Shown here in pieces: positions 7,645-14,279 of a stretch of DNA of 24,916 nt. Each line of letters begins with the position of its first letter. The stretch's first letter is position 1. A program made the position numbers and the translations under genes. This DNA is from a virus. The notes beneath the pieces were generated by a model. It had not been told where the DNA came from. It saw only the letters and a program-made list of their open reading frames with translations, and searched no databases. Location of the stretch: the IMG/VR virus record IMGVR_UViG_3300011013_000087, positions 1-24,916 of that record, one strand, 5' to 3'.

Positions 7645-8193
7645 TTATGCGATTTGAACGTACTCAATGATGAATGTGAACGATCCTGCTGTTGTAGCAT
7701 CAACTGTATTGGTGATGTTGCAGTAAATAGTTCTTGCGGTGTCTGTATACTGAACAGAAGCTGGTGCAGTTGTACCATCTTGTGTCTGAAGAACCAAACT
7801 AGTCACAGTTACGTTATGCTCAACAACGGTTGTACCGCCATCAAGGATTTCATCAGTCTGAGCCGCAACAATTTGTGCGCCTGAGCTAGATGTACCAACT
7901 TCGTAACCGATATCGCCAGTTCCAATAACAGGAGCTGTGTCACAGAATATCTTAATGTCAGTGATGATTGTGTTTGCTGGTTGAGTGAACTCACCAATTG
8001 CTGGGCTATCCCCTGCTGTAGTGTTAACAGTAACACCTGTCGCAAAACCAACGTGTTTCACATATTTATTTGTGACAATACCTGTTGAGGCAATAACCGC
8101 TGTATCAGTGTATGCGCCTGTTGTAGCATTTTTTGATACTACTTTAAAACCGTTTTCGGAGCGTACTGCTCCTGTAAATGTTGTATTAGCCAT
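7645..8193 (-). CDS. Putative phage capsid decoration or fibre-base protein
   Basis: The protein has 182 residues, starting MANTTFTGAVRSENGFK, an opening I associate with small virion proteins of uncultured marine phages. It is Thr/Val-rich with many beta-strand-like stretches (TIITDIKIFCD, TVVEHNVTVTSLVLQTQD, RTIYCNITNTV, FTFIIEYVQIA). There is no signal peptide or membrane segment. It has an AAGGAG Shine-Dalgarno, a leader of about 100 bp containing a TATAAT, and its own strong terminator just past the stop. It therefore looks like a separately transcribed, abundantly expressed gene, as expected for a major virion component. The structural assignment is inference from this and from composition. 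Confidence 0.65.
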   Translation of the reverse strand: MANTTFTGAVRSENGFKVVSKNATTGAYTDTAVIASTGIVTNKYVKHVGFATGVTVNTTAGDSPAIGEFTQPANTIITDIKIFCDTAPVIGTGDIGYEVGTSSSGAQIVAAQTDEILDGGTTVVEHNVTVTSLVLQTQDGTTAPASVQYTDTARTIYCNITNTVDATTAGSFTFIIEYVQIA

Positions 8194-8226
8194 GTGTGTC
8201 TCCTTGTCTTGGCAAATGTCAGCCGC

Positions 8227-8242
8227 ATTATACGACTGTCAA
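8227..8242 (-). promoter_or_regulatory. Promoter-like TATAAT upstream of the 182-residue virion gene
   Basis: In the 104-bp gap before the virion gene the minus strand has a perfect TATAAT (8227-8232), with TTGACA only 4 nt upstream of it (8237-8242). The two hexamers are too close to serve as a normal -35/-10 pair, and no good -35 lies 16-18 nt away. This is a weak call. Confidence 0.3.
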
Positions 8243-8297
8243 GGTAATTTTACGATACACCACCTTTTTATAAAAAGAAAGAGGGTAACTTATAGAA

Positions 8298-8459
8298 TTA
8301 CTCGCTTGATTTTTCTTTAAGAACCAACCCAAATATTGCACAGATAATTCCTGCCCATGTCAATACAGGCATACTAAATACAATACCTAACCCTACTCCA
8401 ACTACCGCAGCAGCGCCGTAACTAGAAGGTTCTTTTAATCTTCCTTTAATCCAATTCAT
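8298..8459 (-). CDS. Tiny membrane protein, coupled to the basic protein upstream
   Basis: The protein has 53 residues, starting MNWIKGRLKEPSS. Residues 14-46 are hydrophobic (GAAAVVGVGLGIVFS, then a break at MPVLTW, then AGIICAIFGLVL), giving one or two membrane segments, and the C-terminus is charged (KEKSSE). The ATG overlaps the TGA of the upstream gene in an ATGA arrangement, strongly suggesting coupled translation. Short proteins of this kind (WIKGRLKE followed by a hydrophobic stretch) recur in marine phages and are often called holin-like. Here a more convincing holin exists at 12914-13372. Function is unknown; gene reality is well supported by coupling and hydrophobic pattern. Confidence 0.65.
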   Translation of the reverse strand: MNWIKGRLKEPSSYGAAAVVGVGLGIVFSMPVLTWAGIICAIFGLVLKEKSSE

Positions 8460-8656
8460 TTTTTCATCTTTCCTTTCTTTTTAACAGCCCCACCATATTT
8501 CATCCGCGTAGGTTTTTTAGCCGTTTTTGCTGCTTGTGCAAATTGTTTTGCGGTAGGAGCCCCTTTAGTACCGGGTTTTCTCATTTTTTCTCCCGATCCT
8601 GCGGCTATTCTAGCTCTTTTTTTATGAATATTTGCATATAAACCTGTTTTTGCCAT
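8456..8656 (-). CDS. Small, highly basic conserved phage protein
   Basis: The protein has 66 residues, nearly a quarter Lys/Arg, starting MAKTGLYANIHKKRARIAAG and containing GEKMRKPGTKGAPTA. This N-terminal pattern is familiar to me as a small protein of unknown function widespread in marine phages. There is no Cys, membrane segment or catalytic motif. The very high positive charge suggests contact with DNA, RNA or an acidic partner such as a capsid interior. It has a GAGAGGAT Shine-Dalgarno and directly follows the terminator after the major capsid gene, so read-through or an unseen promoter must supply its transcript. Its stop codon overlaps the start of a membrane protein. Confidence 0.75.
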   Translation of the reverse strand: MAKTGLYANIHKKRARIAAGSGEKMRKPGTKGAPTAKQFAQAAKTAKKPTRMKYGGAVKKKGKMKK

Positions 8657-8674
8657 TTTTTATCCTCTCAAAAC

Positions 8675-8702
8675 AAAAAAAGGCGACCAGAGCCGCCTTT
8701 TC
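8675..8702 (-). terminator. Rho-independent terminator after the major capsid gene
   Basis: On the minus strand AAAAGGCG (8694-8701) pairs with CGCCTTTT (8678-8685) around an 8-nt loop, followed by further Ts. It lies about 20 bp past the capsid stop codon (8722). Confidence 0.8.
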
Positions 8703-8721
8703 TATTTTTACAAAAGAGCAT

Positions 8722-9630
8722 TTAAGCTCCCGGAGTTCCGAAGACTCCACGCCAGTCTGAAACACCGAAGCTGTAACGCTCACGGGCTTTAAACCGCATG
8801 TTGCCTGTATCAAAATCGCCTTCCATGGCAGTTTTGATTGAAGAACGATTGAAGTACTTGAAGCCGTTAGGGGCATCAGTTTTAACAAAGAAAGCATCTG
8901 TGTCAGTAAGGAAGTGATTAACTGCCGCACCTTCTGGAAGCATTCCCATGTTCTTCATCGCGTTGTTGTCGTTGTCCGCTGTACCGCTTCGTAGGTTAGA
9001 GTTCATAACCCTTTCTGCAATAAATTGCAGTTCTTTAGGGATAATCAACTTCATACCACGAACCGCAATCTTTAGACCACGCTCATCAGTTAAACCAGCA
9101 ATGTCAATAAGCATTTGCTCAAGAGAAGTCTCGTTGAGGTCTGCCGCAGTTGACAACAAGTTACGCTGGTTTCCAGATAAAGATGGATGCGACGACGAAC
9201 AAAGCGCTGCACCATCACCAATTGCATGAACACCAGTACTAAACGCATTGTTCAATACAGAAGCTGCTTTAATTTGCTTGGTTTGAGCCATGGAACGAGC
9301 CAAAGCTTTAGTGTAGCGTGATGCCAGACGGTCATACAAGTTATCTTCAATAGCTTCCTCAGTAATTGAGAATGCCAAAGCAATCGTATCATGTGTGTAA
9401 CGTGCAGTATATGTTTCCTGCGCGTCATCAAATGATATAGCTCCACCCTCTGTTTTAGTAGGTGCAGAGGCAAAGCCACCAAGCATTACTTCTTCTTCAA
9501 AAGCTCTGTCTGAACTTTCTTCATCAAAAATTTCAGAATGCTCGTTTTCGTAACGATTGTATTCTAACCCAAATAACGCATTCAGGCCCGGTTCTAGCTC
9601 TTTCGCTAGTTGTGCGCGAGATATAGCCAT
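8722..9630 (-). CDS. Major capsid protein (HK97-fold type)
   Basis: The protein has 302 residues. Features that match HK97-fold capsid proteins, especially the Mu gpT-like type, are: an N-terminal arm with FGLEYNRYENEHSEIFDEE; an acidic elongated region with GGFASAPTKTEGGAISFDDA; a helix with SITEEAIEDNLYDRLASRY followed by TKALARSMAQTKQIKAASVLN (spine-like); and a late segment with GLKIAVRGMKLIIPKELQFIAERV, then AVNHFLTDTDAFFVKTDAP. The length is typical for a capsid subunit without a long N-terminal scaffold domain, consistent with a separate scaffold gene upstream. It has a strong Shine-Dalgarno (AAAGGAG) and is followed at once by a terminator, as expected for the most abundant virion protein. 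It assembles the icosahedral shell. Confidence 0.85.
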   Translation of the reverse strand: MAISRAQLAKELEPGLNALFGLEYNRYENEHSEIFDEESSDRAFEEEVMLGGFASAPTKTEGGAISFDDAQETYTARYTHDTIALAFSITEEAIEDNLYDRLASRYTKALARSMAQTKQIKAASVLNNAFSTGVHAIGDGAALCSSSHPSLSGNQRNLLSTAADLNETSLEQMLIDIAGLTDERGLKIAVRGMKLIIPKELQFIAERVMNSNLRSGTADNDNNAMKNMGMLPEGAAVNHFLTDTDAFFVKTDAPNGFKYFNRSSIKTAMEGDFDTGNMRFKARERYSFGVSDWRGVFGTPGA

Positions 9631-9643
9631 GTTTTAAGCTCCT

Positions 9644-10288
9644 TTATACGCCAGTTGTAGAAACAGTAGCCGCTGCAATAGAGCCTGTAGGCGCATTGAA
9701 GTGGTTGTTTATACGAACGATTAATGGGATACCAGCAGCAGTGAAGTCTTCATTAGCAGGATCGTCTACGATCCCCATAATTCTCAACGCCAATGTGTTG
9801 GTGGTTGCAACTGTATTTAAATCCGCTGTCGCAGAAGACATACCAGTAGTTGTAGAACCACTGTTACCATCTGCAAACGCTATGTTTGCAAAAACCGAAG
9901 TTCTTACTTCAGCTTCTGTGTTCTGCCCTGCTACAACGTTGGAAGTAGCAATTTGGAACAATTGATTTGGATCGTCATACAAGAAAGCTTTGACAGGATA
10001 ATCACTATCCGCGCCAGAGCCGGGCCAGTAATTTGACCATACTGTTTCACCAGTAGTCGAAGAAACGTATTCACAGCCGTTAAAAACACCACATATAGCG
10101 ACGTTACCACCAGCCGCAGCTTGTAGATCGTCGATAACACCAGCGGCTAACGGAATAACTGCCATGCCGTGGTAGATTGGGTTGCTATTATCGGATGCAA
10201 TACGATATTCGGACATACCATTAGACGAAGGCGAAGCGCCTTGCCTTGATATTGGTCGGAGGCCATAAGATGAGTCTGTATTTGCCAT
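9644..10288 (-). CDS. Capsid-associated protein (putative decoration protein)
   Basis: The protein has 214 residues, starting MANTDSSYGLRPISRQG. Similar proteins with an AN(T)D-x-x-x-GLRPI opening regularly occur directly beside the major capsid gene in marine phages, as here (13 bp upstream of it). The sequence is Ala/Gly/Thr-rich with beta-prone stretches (NPIYHGMAVIPLAAGVI, ALRIMGIVDDPAN, IPLIVRINNHFN) and no catalytic or membrane motif. It has a good Shine-Dalgarno, CTGGAG. A capsid-decoration or minor head role is the natural reading. The evidence is location and family memory, so the exact function remains unproven. Confidence 0.7.
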   Translation of the reverse strand: MANTDSSYGLRPISRQGASPSSNGMSEYRIASDNSNPIYHGMAVIPLAAGVIDDLQAAAGGNVAICGVFNGCEYVSSTTGETVWSNYWPGSGADSDYPVKAFLYDDPNQLFQIATSNVVAGQNTEAEVRTSVFANIAFADGNSGSTTTGMSSATADLNTVATTNTLALRIMGIVDDPANEDFTAAGIPLIVRINNHFNAPTGSIAAATVSTTGV

Positions 10289-10312
10289 TTATTTTTCTCC
10301 AGTAGTGGTGGA

Positions 10313-10801
10313 TTAATCTTTTCTAGGTCCACCGAAGGTTACTCTTTGTTGACGATCAGGTTTGCTAATCGTCATGGTTGAATGTGCATTCTCGCGCATC
10401 ATATCATGGTCTACAGCCTGCATTTGATCGGTATTTCTTTGATTGAAATGAGCCGTTCTTTCCGCAACTGTTTCTAACGGTATTCTGGCAAGAATTAATC
10501 CGCCTAAACCAAACACACCTGTATATTTACCTGTTTCAATAACCGGGGCTTCAAAATCAGGGTACTCGTCTTTTCTAACAAGTTCCCAGCCCTCGCGCAT
10601 TTTAGCGCTGATGTTTTTAGTATCATCAAATCCTCGCGTTTCCGCTCTTATCCAACGATGCTTATACCCATCTGGTGCAGGGGGTGAGTCCAGTACGGAC
10701 GGTGGAGCCCACGGCTTACGCACAGCCGTCTTCTCTCTAGTTTTATTTGCGCGAGGAGCGCGATCAATTGTGCCTTCCAACTTTGTATTGTTTTCTTCCA
10801 C
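10313..10801 (-). CDS. Conserved phage head-region protein, unknown function
   Basis: The protein has 162 residues and begins with a GTG codon placed 8 nt after AAGGAG; the scaffold gene's stop codon sits inside this leader. The N-terminal 45 residues are basic, proline-rich and likely disordered. Then comes DGYKHRWIRAETRGFDDTKN and MREGWELVRKDEYPD, a conserved-looking compact core. A short hydrophobic part, GVFGLGGLILARIPLE, precedes a helical region with many Met and His. It lies between the scaffold-like gene and the capsid genes, so a head-assembly function is plausible. I have seen related proteins in the same position in marine phages but know of no assigned activity. Confidence 0.65.
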   Translation of the reverse strand: MEENNTKLEGTIDRAPRANKTREKTAVRKPWAPPSVLDSPPAPDGYKHRWIRAETRGFDDTKNISAKMREGWELVRKDEYPDFEAPVIETGKYTGVFGLGGLILARIPLETVAERTAHFNQRNTDQMQAVDHDMMRENAHSTMTISKPDRQQRVTFGGPRKD

Positions 10802-10806
10802 TTTAA

Positions 10807-11679
10807 TTACTCCTTAACGTATTTTGCGTATTCTTCTAATGGCACACCCAATTTCTTTGCTATTGCAACTTGGCTAGGGGTGAGTCTAACCTTTTTCCCA
10901 CTACTGCGCCCAGAATTAGTCCTATTGGCAGAAGCGACGTTCTGGACGACACGCGGCCTCTTGCTCGCAGAAAACTTGTGCGGAAAACTTTCCGCAACCT
11001 GTCTGTCAAGTTCATTATAGTACTCATCGCTCGTCGGGTCAAACCCTTCTTCTTCGACAAGTTTTTTATGTATTCCAAAAGCCGCATATGTCATAGCTTC
11101 GTCTTGACCAAACCACTCATTTTTTTGAGCCCAAGACTCTGCTTTTGGGTCGGGTCTGCGAGGTTGTTGTTGCGGCATAGGCTGTTGAACCGCTGTTTGA
11201 CTTTGCGCTTCAGCCTGCTGTTTATAACGTTCCTGCTGTACTTTTGCCTGTTCCGCACGATCATTCTCTATTGCCAAAGAAGTCATGGTGCGTTGTATCT
11301 TAACCGCTTCTGCGGTATCACCAAGCTCCATTGCTCGCGCTAAATCTTTTTCAGCTTGTTCCATTTGACTAGAAACACGACTAGAGTACTCATTTACATA
11401 GCTAGAATCTAAACTATCCATGCGTTGCTTTAATTTTTGAGATTCCGACGTAACGTTTTTTGCATAATTAACTGCTTCGTTTTCACGCCGCTCCGCTTCT
11501 CTTAATTTTTTAGTCAAACGGTCAATTCTTTTTTGAGTAGCCGTATTACTCTTATCAAATTGATCGGAAGACGAACCCTGCTCTTCCTTTTCTTCCGTTG
11601 CTACAATTTCTTCTACTGATACTTCAGTATCCTCTTCAGTATCTAATTCCAATTCTATTTGATCTGCTTGTTCTGCCAT
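10807..11679 (-). CDS. Capsid scaffolding protein (putative)
   Basis: The protein has 290 residues. The first 45 are very acidic (ELELDTEEDTEVSVEEIVATE). A long, heptad-rich helix runs from about 50 to 165 (KRIDRLTKKLREAERRENEA and so on). Next is a Gln/Pro linker around 165-185 (QQPMPQQQPRRPDP), followed by a globular C-terminus (SWAQKNEWFGQDEAMTYAAFG) and a basic tail with KRPRVVQN and KKVRLTPSQVAIAKKLGVP. An acidic, coiled-coil body and a basic C-terminus that can bind capsid protein are hallmarks of tailed-phage scaffolds. Its position two genes upstream of the capsid gene fits, as does its clear AAAGGAT ribosome site. Identification is by architecture, not by a diagnostic motif. Confidence 0.75.
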   Translation of the reverse strand: MAEQADQIELELDTEEDTEVSVEEIVATEEKEEQGSSSDQFDKSNTATQKRIDRLTKKLREAERRENEAVNYAKNVTSESQKLKQRMDSLDSSYVNEYSSRVSSQMEQAEKDLARAMELGDTAEAVKIQRTMTSLAIENDRAEQAKVQQERYKQQAEAQSQTAVQQPMPQQQPRRPDPKAESWAQKNEWFGQDEAMTYAAFGIHKKLVEEEGFDPTSDEYYNELDRQVAESFPHKFSASKRPRVVQNVASANRTNSGRSSGKKVRLTPSQVAIAKKLGVPLEEYAKYVKE

Positions 11680-11691
11680 AACAATATCCTT

Positions 11692-12138
11692 TTATAAATG
11701 TAAAATATCTTCAGGGTCAGCTATTTTAGCTAAAACCTCGTCGTCATTTAAAATACGAACCTCGCCACCATCTATTTGAAAACGAGATCCAGCATAACGT
11801 GCAAACATTACCCAATCTTTTTCCGCGCACCATGCGCCTGATGGAAATTTTTCAGGATCTTTGTAAGCTAAATCGCCTACTTTAAGCACATACCCCACTT
11901 GCGTGGATATTTTTTGTTGATCTACAACAGAGTCTGGCAATAAAATACCACCGTCTGTCTTACCGTGACCTTTGTACGGAAGAATTAAAATTCTCCATCC
12001 TGTAGGAGAAGGTAGTCGATCTAAAAGGGTTTTTCCTATTGCTTCTGGATTTAAGCTAGGTTTTTCTTGATATGCTGCGGCAAGGTTTTTAACGCCTTCT
12101 TGTGCCGCCGTTAAGTTCACTTTTTCTGGTTCACTCAC
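11692..12138 (-). CDS. groES: GroES-like co-chaperonin (chaperonin-10 family)
   Basis: The protein has 148 residues. The chaperonin-10 core spans about residues 45-140: WRILILPYK strand, mobile loop with KGHGKTDGGILLPDS (56-70), QVGYVLKVG (80-88), WVMFARYAGSRFQIDGGE (109-126) and the final strand DDEVLAKI. These match the E-K-T-x-G-G-I-L-P, G-x-V-x-x-V-G and Y-A-G signatures of GroES. The N-terminal 40 residues are an extra helical extension not usual in bacterial GroES. A GTG start follows AGGAG by 7 nt. Phage co-chaperonins such as T4 gp31 replace host GroES during capsid folding. Lying immediately upstream of scaffold and capsid genes, this one probably helps the host GroEL fold the capsid protein. 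Family call is strong. Confidence 0.9.
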   Translation of the reverse strand: MSEPEKVNLTAAQEGVKNLAAAYQEKPSLNPEAIGKTLLDRLPSPTGWRILILPYKGHGKTDGGILLPDSVVDQQKISTQVGYVLKVGDLAYKDPEKFPSGAWCAEKDWVMFARYAGSRFQIDGGEVRILNDDEVLAKIADPEDILHL

Positions 12139-12328
12139 TTGAACGCTCCTGTTTATCTAGCAGGCTTTTTAATTCCTGTTCCACATGATCTAGGGACTGT
12201 AACATCCCCATAAGCTCACGATAATGCTCCATACTCTTTACTTGATTATGTATCAAAGAGTTATAAATTACTTCGCGCCTCTCCCTAATTATACGAAACG
12301 TAGCTTCTGAAAAAAATATCTCATCCAT
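12131..12328 (-). CDS. Small helical protein upstream of the co-chaperonin
   Basis: The protein has 65 residues starting MDEIFFSEATF. I chose the ATG at 12328 because GGGAG lies 7 nt upstream; a start 13 codons earlier (12367) has no ribosome site. The sequence is amphipathic and highly charged: RIIRERREVIYNSL, SMEHYRELMGMLQSLDHVEQELKS. It is likely one or two long helices forming a coiled coil. Its end overlaps the GTG of the GroES-like gene by 8 nt, so the two are translationally coupled. I recall similar short helical genes next to co-chaperonin genes in marine phages. No function can be read from the sequence. Confidence 0.65.
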   Translation of the reverse strand: MDEIFFSEATFRIIRERREVIYNSLIHNQVKSMEHYRELMGMLQSLDHVEQELKSLLDKQERSSE

Positions 12329-12400
12329 TCGCATACTCCCGTATAGATTACTATTAACTCTTAGCATATCTTATACAGAAAAGACCAGAAGTTTTTTTTA

Positions 12401-12913
12401 TTAATCCATCATTTCCAAAGAAGCTTGCATTGTTTCCTTGTTTCTACGGCTCCATCCTCTACCAAAAGTGTCAAAAGTACCTAAACTTTCGTAAAACATT
12501 TGTCGTTGACTATAAATTTCTTCTATTAAATCTTCTGGGCTGTGATTTGATACTAAGGCAAGTGTAGCAGGTCCAATTGCACCGTCTTCTGTTGCGCCTA
12601 CAATTCTTTGTAAAGCTTTTGCTGCTCTACCTGTTCCAGAATTTACCGCCCAATCAAAAATAGAAAAATCAACGCCAGAATCTAACGAGTTACATTTACA
12701 CCGATCCCAATAGTTTCTTTTGTATATTGGAGCAACCTCTTCTTTTGTAAGATCTCGCATTTCTTGTTCAGATACTTCACGCTCAACCCACTCTTCGTAT
12801 ACTTTCTTAGTAACACCTAAATTTGTAATTCCCCCGGGATCATCCGGATGATTTACAAAGCCGCCTTCGTGTTCTAATAACATTTCTAAGCAATGGTCAT
12901 AATTTTTATTCAT
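12401..12913 (-). CDS. Endolysin, glycoside hydrolase 108-type lysozyme
   Basis: The protein has 170 residues. The N-terminal domain has LLEHEGGFVNHPDDPGG (catalytic Glu16 in the HEGG motif), then TNLGVTKKVYEEW and YKRNYWDRCKCN, the pattern of GH108 muramidases. The C-terminal part has FDWAVNSGTGRAAKALQRIVG and EDGAIGPATL, which matches the predicted peptidoglycan-binding domain (PG_binding_3) that follows GH108. There is no signal peptide, so release through holin pores is expected, and a holin gene is directly upstream and ends 1 nt before the start. The ribosome site AAGGAAA lies within the holin's last codons. It cleaves cell-wall glycan for host lysis. The family call is firm. Confidence 0.9.
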   Translation of the reverse strand: MNKNYDHCLEMLLEHEGGFVNHPDDPGGITNLGVTKKVYEEWVEREVSEQEMRDLTKEEVAPIYKRNYWDRCKCNSLDSGVDFSIFDWAVNSGTGRAAKALQRIVGATEDGAIGPATLALVSNHSPEDLIEEIYSQRQMFYESLGTFDTFGRGWSRRNKETMQASLEMMD

Positions 12914-13372
12914 CTATAATTTCCTTGCTTTATCAATAGCCCTTGACCCAAACCAAAAACTTAGAATTGCTGCAAAGATGGCTTTCGTTTCTTGGTCCCA
13001 CAAAATGTTTATTGCTTCTGAAAAATCAGTTCCTGTTTTTAAAGCTTCCATCAGCAAAGTAACTTCTATGGTGGCAAAGAGAATAAAAAAAGCGTAGGTT
13101 ATCACTGGACGTACAGATTTCTGTAGTCCTGAAATAAAGCCAGTTCCTTTATTAATACTAATGTCGTGCTGTATTAAGCGGTCATGCTCTTTATCAGCAC
13201 CCATAGTTTCATACATGCGTAAGTCTTGGTCATAACCAGCGGCCCGTAATTCAGCCATTGCCTTCATTTTTTCTAACTCATGTTTGTTGTTTTGTTTACG
13301 AGCAAATGAGTCTGTAATCGCTGGAACAGCCGATGTGGCAAATCCCAATACAGAACCTAAAATTGACAACAT
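12914..13372 (-). CDS. Holin (3-TM phage/GTA-type holin family)
   Basis: The protein has 152 residues. It starts MLSILGSVLGFATSAVPAI (first, weakly hydrophobic segment), followed by a charged helix with KHELEKMKAMAELRAAG. Then comes SVRPVITYAFFILFATIEVTLLM (TM, about 87-110) and FAAILSFWFGSRAID (third membrane segment, about 133-147). The order, the VRPVITY motif and the FWFG-R ending match 3-TM holins of tailed phages and gene-transfer agents. It makes inner-membrane lesions that time lysis. The gene is immediately upstream of the endolysin. GGGAAGG, embedded in the end of the previous small gene, is its ribosome site. Confidence 0.85.
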   Translation of the reverse strand: MLSILGSVLGFATSAVPAITDSFARKQNNKHELEKMKAMAELRAAGYDQDLRMYETMGADKEHDRLIQHDISINKGTGFISGLQKSVRPVITYAFFILFATIEVTLLMEALKTGTDFSEAINILWDQETKAIFAAILSFWFGSRAIDKARKL

Positions 13373-13373
13373 T

Positions 13374-13535
13374 TTATGCCTTCCCTTTTTTCAAATGTGT
13401 TTTTTGTATTTTAAAAGAAGCTCGTTTAACGGCTCCTGTATGAGGCTTGTAATCACCTTTCATTAAATTATACCCCGAACCAGATTTCATCCAATGAAAT
13501 CCTTTTGGAGCAGCTACCGTTTTTACTTTTGCCAT
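13374..13535 (-). CDS. Small basic conserved phage protein
   Basis: The protein has 53 residues, starting MAKVKTVAAPKGFHWMKSG, with pI clearly basic (about 13 Lys/Arg, few acidic residues). The PKGFHWMK-x-G-x-x-YNLMKGDY core is familiar to me from small unannotated proteins in marine phages. There are no Cys or membrane segments. The start has TAGGAGAAA at a good distance. It sits between the CxC peptide and the holin, and its last codons carry the holin's Shine-Dalgarno, so it is part of the lysis-region transcript. Basic charge could mean nucleic-acid or membrane-surface contact, but that is only a guess. Confidence 0.65.
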   Translation of the reverse strand: MAKVKTVAAPKGFHWMKSGSGYNLMKGDYKPHTGAVKRASFKIQKTHLKKGKA

Positions 13536-13549
13536 TTGTTTCTCCTATT

Positions 13550-13642
13550 TCATTTATCTTTTCTTCGCTTGCAAATACATTGGTCAATACAAGCGCAGGT
13601 GTCCTGACAGATACATTTCTCACCGCATTTACAATTTATCAT
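13550..13642 (-). CDS. 30-residue cysteine-rich peptide with a perfect CxC-x3 repeat
   Basis: The ORF encodes 30 residues, with Cys at 4, 6, 10, 12, 16, 18, 22 and 24: four copies of C-x-C-x-x-x at an exact 6-residue period, followed by a basic tail KRRKDK. Eight cysteines in 30 residues in perfect register are hard to explain by chance. AGGAAA precedes the ATG by about 8 nt. It starts 11 bp after the EF-hand gene's stop and ends 15 bp before the next gene's start, so it fits a gap otherwise empty. Paired CxC motifs are characteristic of metallothioneins and of some metal-binding peptides; this could sequester Zn(II), Cu(I) or Cd(II) or be a small disulfide knot. There is no signal peptide, so it probably acts in the cytoplasm. 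I do not recognise a named family. Confidence 0.75.
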   Translation of the reverse strand: MINCKCGEKCICQDTCACIDQCICKRRKDK

Positions 13643-13652
13643 ACATTATTTC

Positions 13653-13973
13653 CTATTTCATTTTTGTTTTTGATATAGCAGAACCTGTTATATATGCCGC
13701 AACAATACCAGTGTTTGCAATTAAAAAGGTGGATAAAACAGGAGATACTGTTTCCATCCTGTCAAGAGGAACTATCGGAAGTAACAACAATGCTACGCCT
13801 GCAATAGAAACAACCATAGAAACCAACGCCATCATTCGTTGCGTGTCGGCCTGCTTATCCTCGTTTTCAAGCCTAATCCACATTGCATGGCGATCCATCT
13901 CCTCGTCTGTAACAACGCCATCGCCGTCAGCATCCGCTACAGAATACTTACTGTTTTTTTGCAACTTTTTCAT
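13653..13973 (-). CDS. EF-hand plus two-TM small membrane protein
   Basis: The protein has 106 residues. Residues 14-25 form a canonical EF-hand calcium loop: Asp14, Asp16, Asp18, Gly19, hydrophobic 21, Thr22 and Glu25. A short charged helix follows, and then two hydrophobic segments, about 47-68 (MMALVSMVVSIAGVALLLLP) and about 77-97 (STFLIANTGIVAAYITG), ending in a Lys-rich tail. Only one EF-hand loop is present; such loops normally pair, so it may dimerise or act as a structural calcium site. AAGGA at good distance precedes the ATG. It is located among small membrane genes in the lysis region and may be a holin-associated or regulatory membrane protein. Function is unknown. Confidence 0.75.
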   Translation of the reverse strand: MKKLQKNSKYSVADADGDGVVTDEEMDRHAMWIRLENEDKQADTQRMMALVSMVVSIAGVALLLLPIVPLDRMETVSPVLSTFLIANTGIVAAYITGSAISKTKMK

Positions 13974-13976
13974 GTT

Positions 13977-14279
13977 TTAATCCTTATTGGCAAACGCTGA
14001 TCCCGTTAATATAGCACCAAATGCCAGATGAAACAATCCACCCCCTAAAAGTGTAAAGGGCTCGTGTTGCCCTGTCAGTTTTTTCATCAACTCCATTTGA
14101 ACCATTGGCTCTGACGTAGCGTTAATAATATCCATAAATTCGGAAATATCTGGCCTGTTTAATCCCCACCAAACTGGGCAGAACAAAAAATCATAAAAAC
14201 AAATTAACAAATAAAATATAAGTGCAGTCCATCTCCATGTCATGGTGGACTTCTGTTGAGCTGTGAGTTCTTTGCTCAT
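13977..14279 (-). CDS. Small two-TM membrane protein, possible second holin
   Basis: The protein has 100 residues. The N-terminus is charged and polar (KELTAQQKST), then WRWTALIFYLLICFYDFLFCP (about 15-35) is a membrane segment. A polar middle with many Met and acidic residues follows, and then FTLLGGGLFHLAFGAILTGSAF (about 76-97), a second membrane segment. This layout, with a WRW entry and a GGGLFH-x-x-FGAIL exit, resembles small phage holin-like proteins I recall from marine phages. It follows a 33-residue membrane peptide whose TAA abuts the ATG (TAAATG), so the two are coupled. A 3-TM holin exists further downstream, so this could be a second holin, an antiholin or another membrane effector. 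Confidence 0.65.
   Translation of the reverse strand: MSKELTAQQKSTMTWRWTALIFYLLICFYDFLFCPVWWGLNRPDISEFMDIINATSEPMVQMELMKKLTGQHEPFTLLGGGLFHLAFGAILTGSAFANKD

Noticed and set aside
8264-8282. Palindrome CTTTTTATAAAAAG as a terminator
   Set aside because: The stem is all A/T except the ends and no T-run follows; it is unlikely to terminate transcription.
12368-12400. Promoter-like TATAAG upstream of the small helical gene
   Set aside because: No -35 element lies at a proper distance (only an A-run), so I did not list it.
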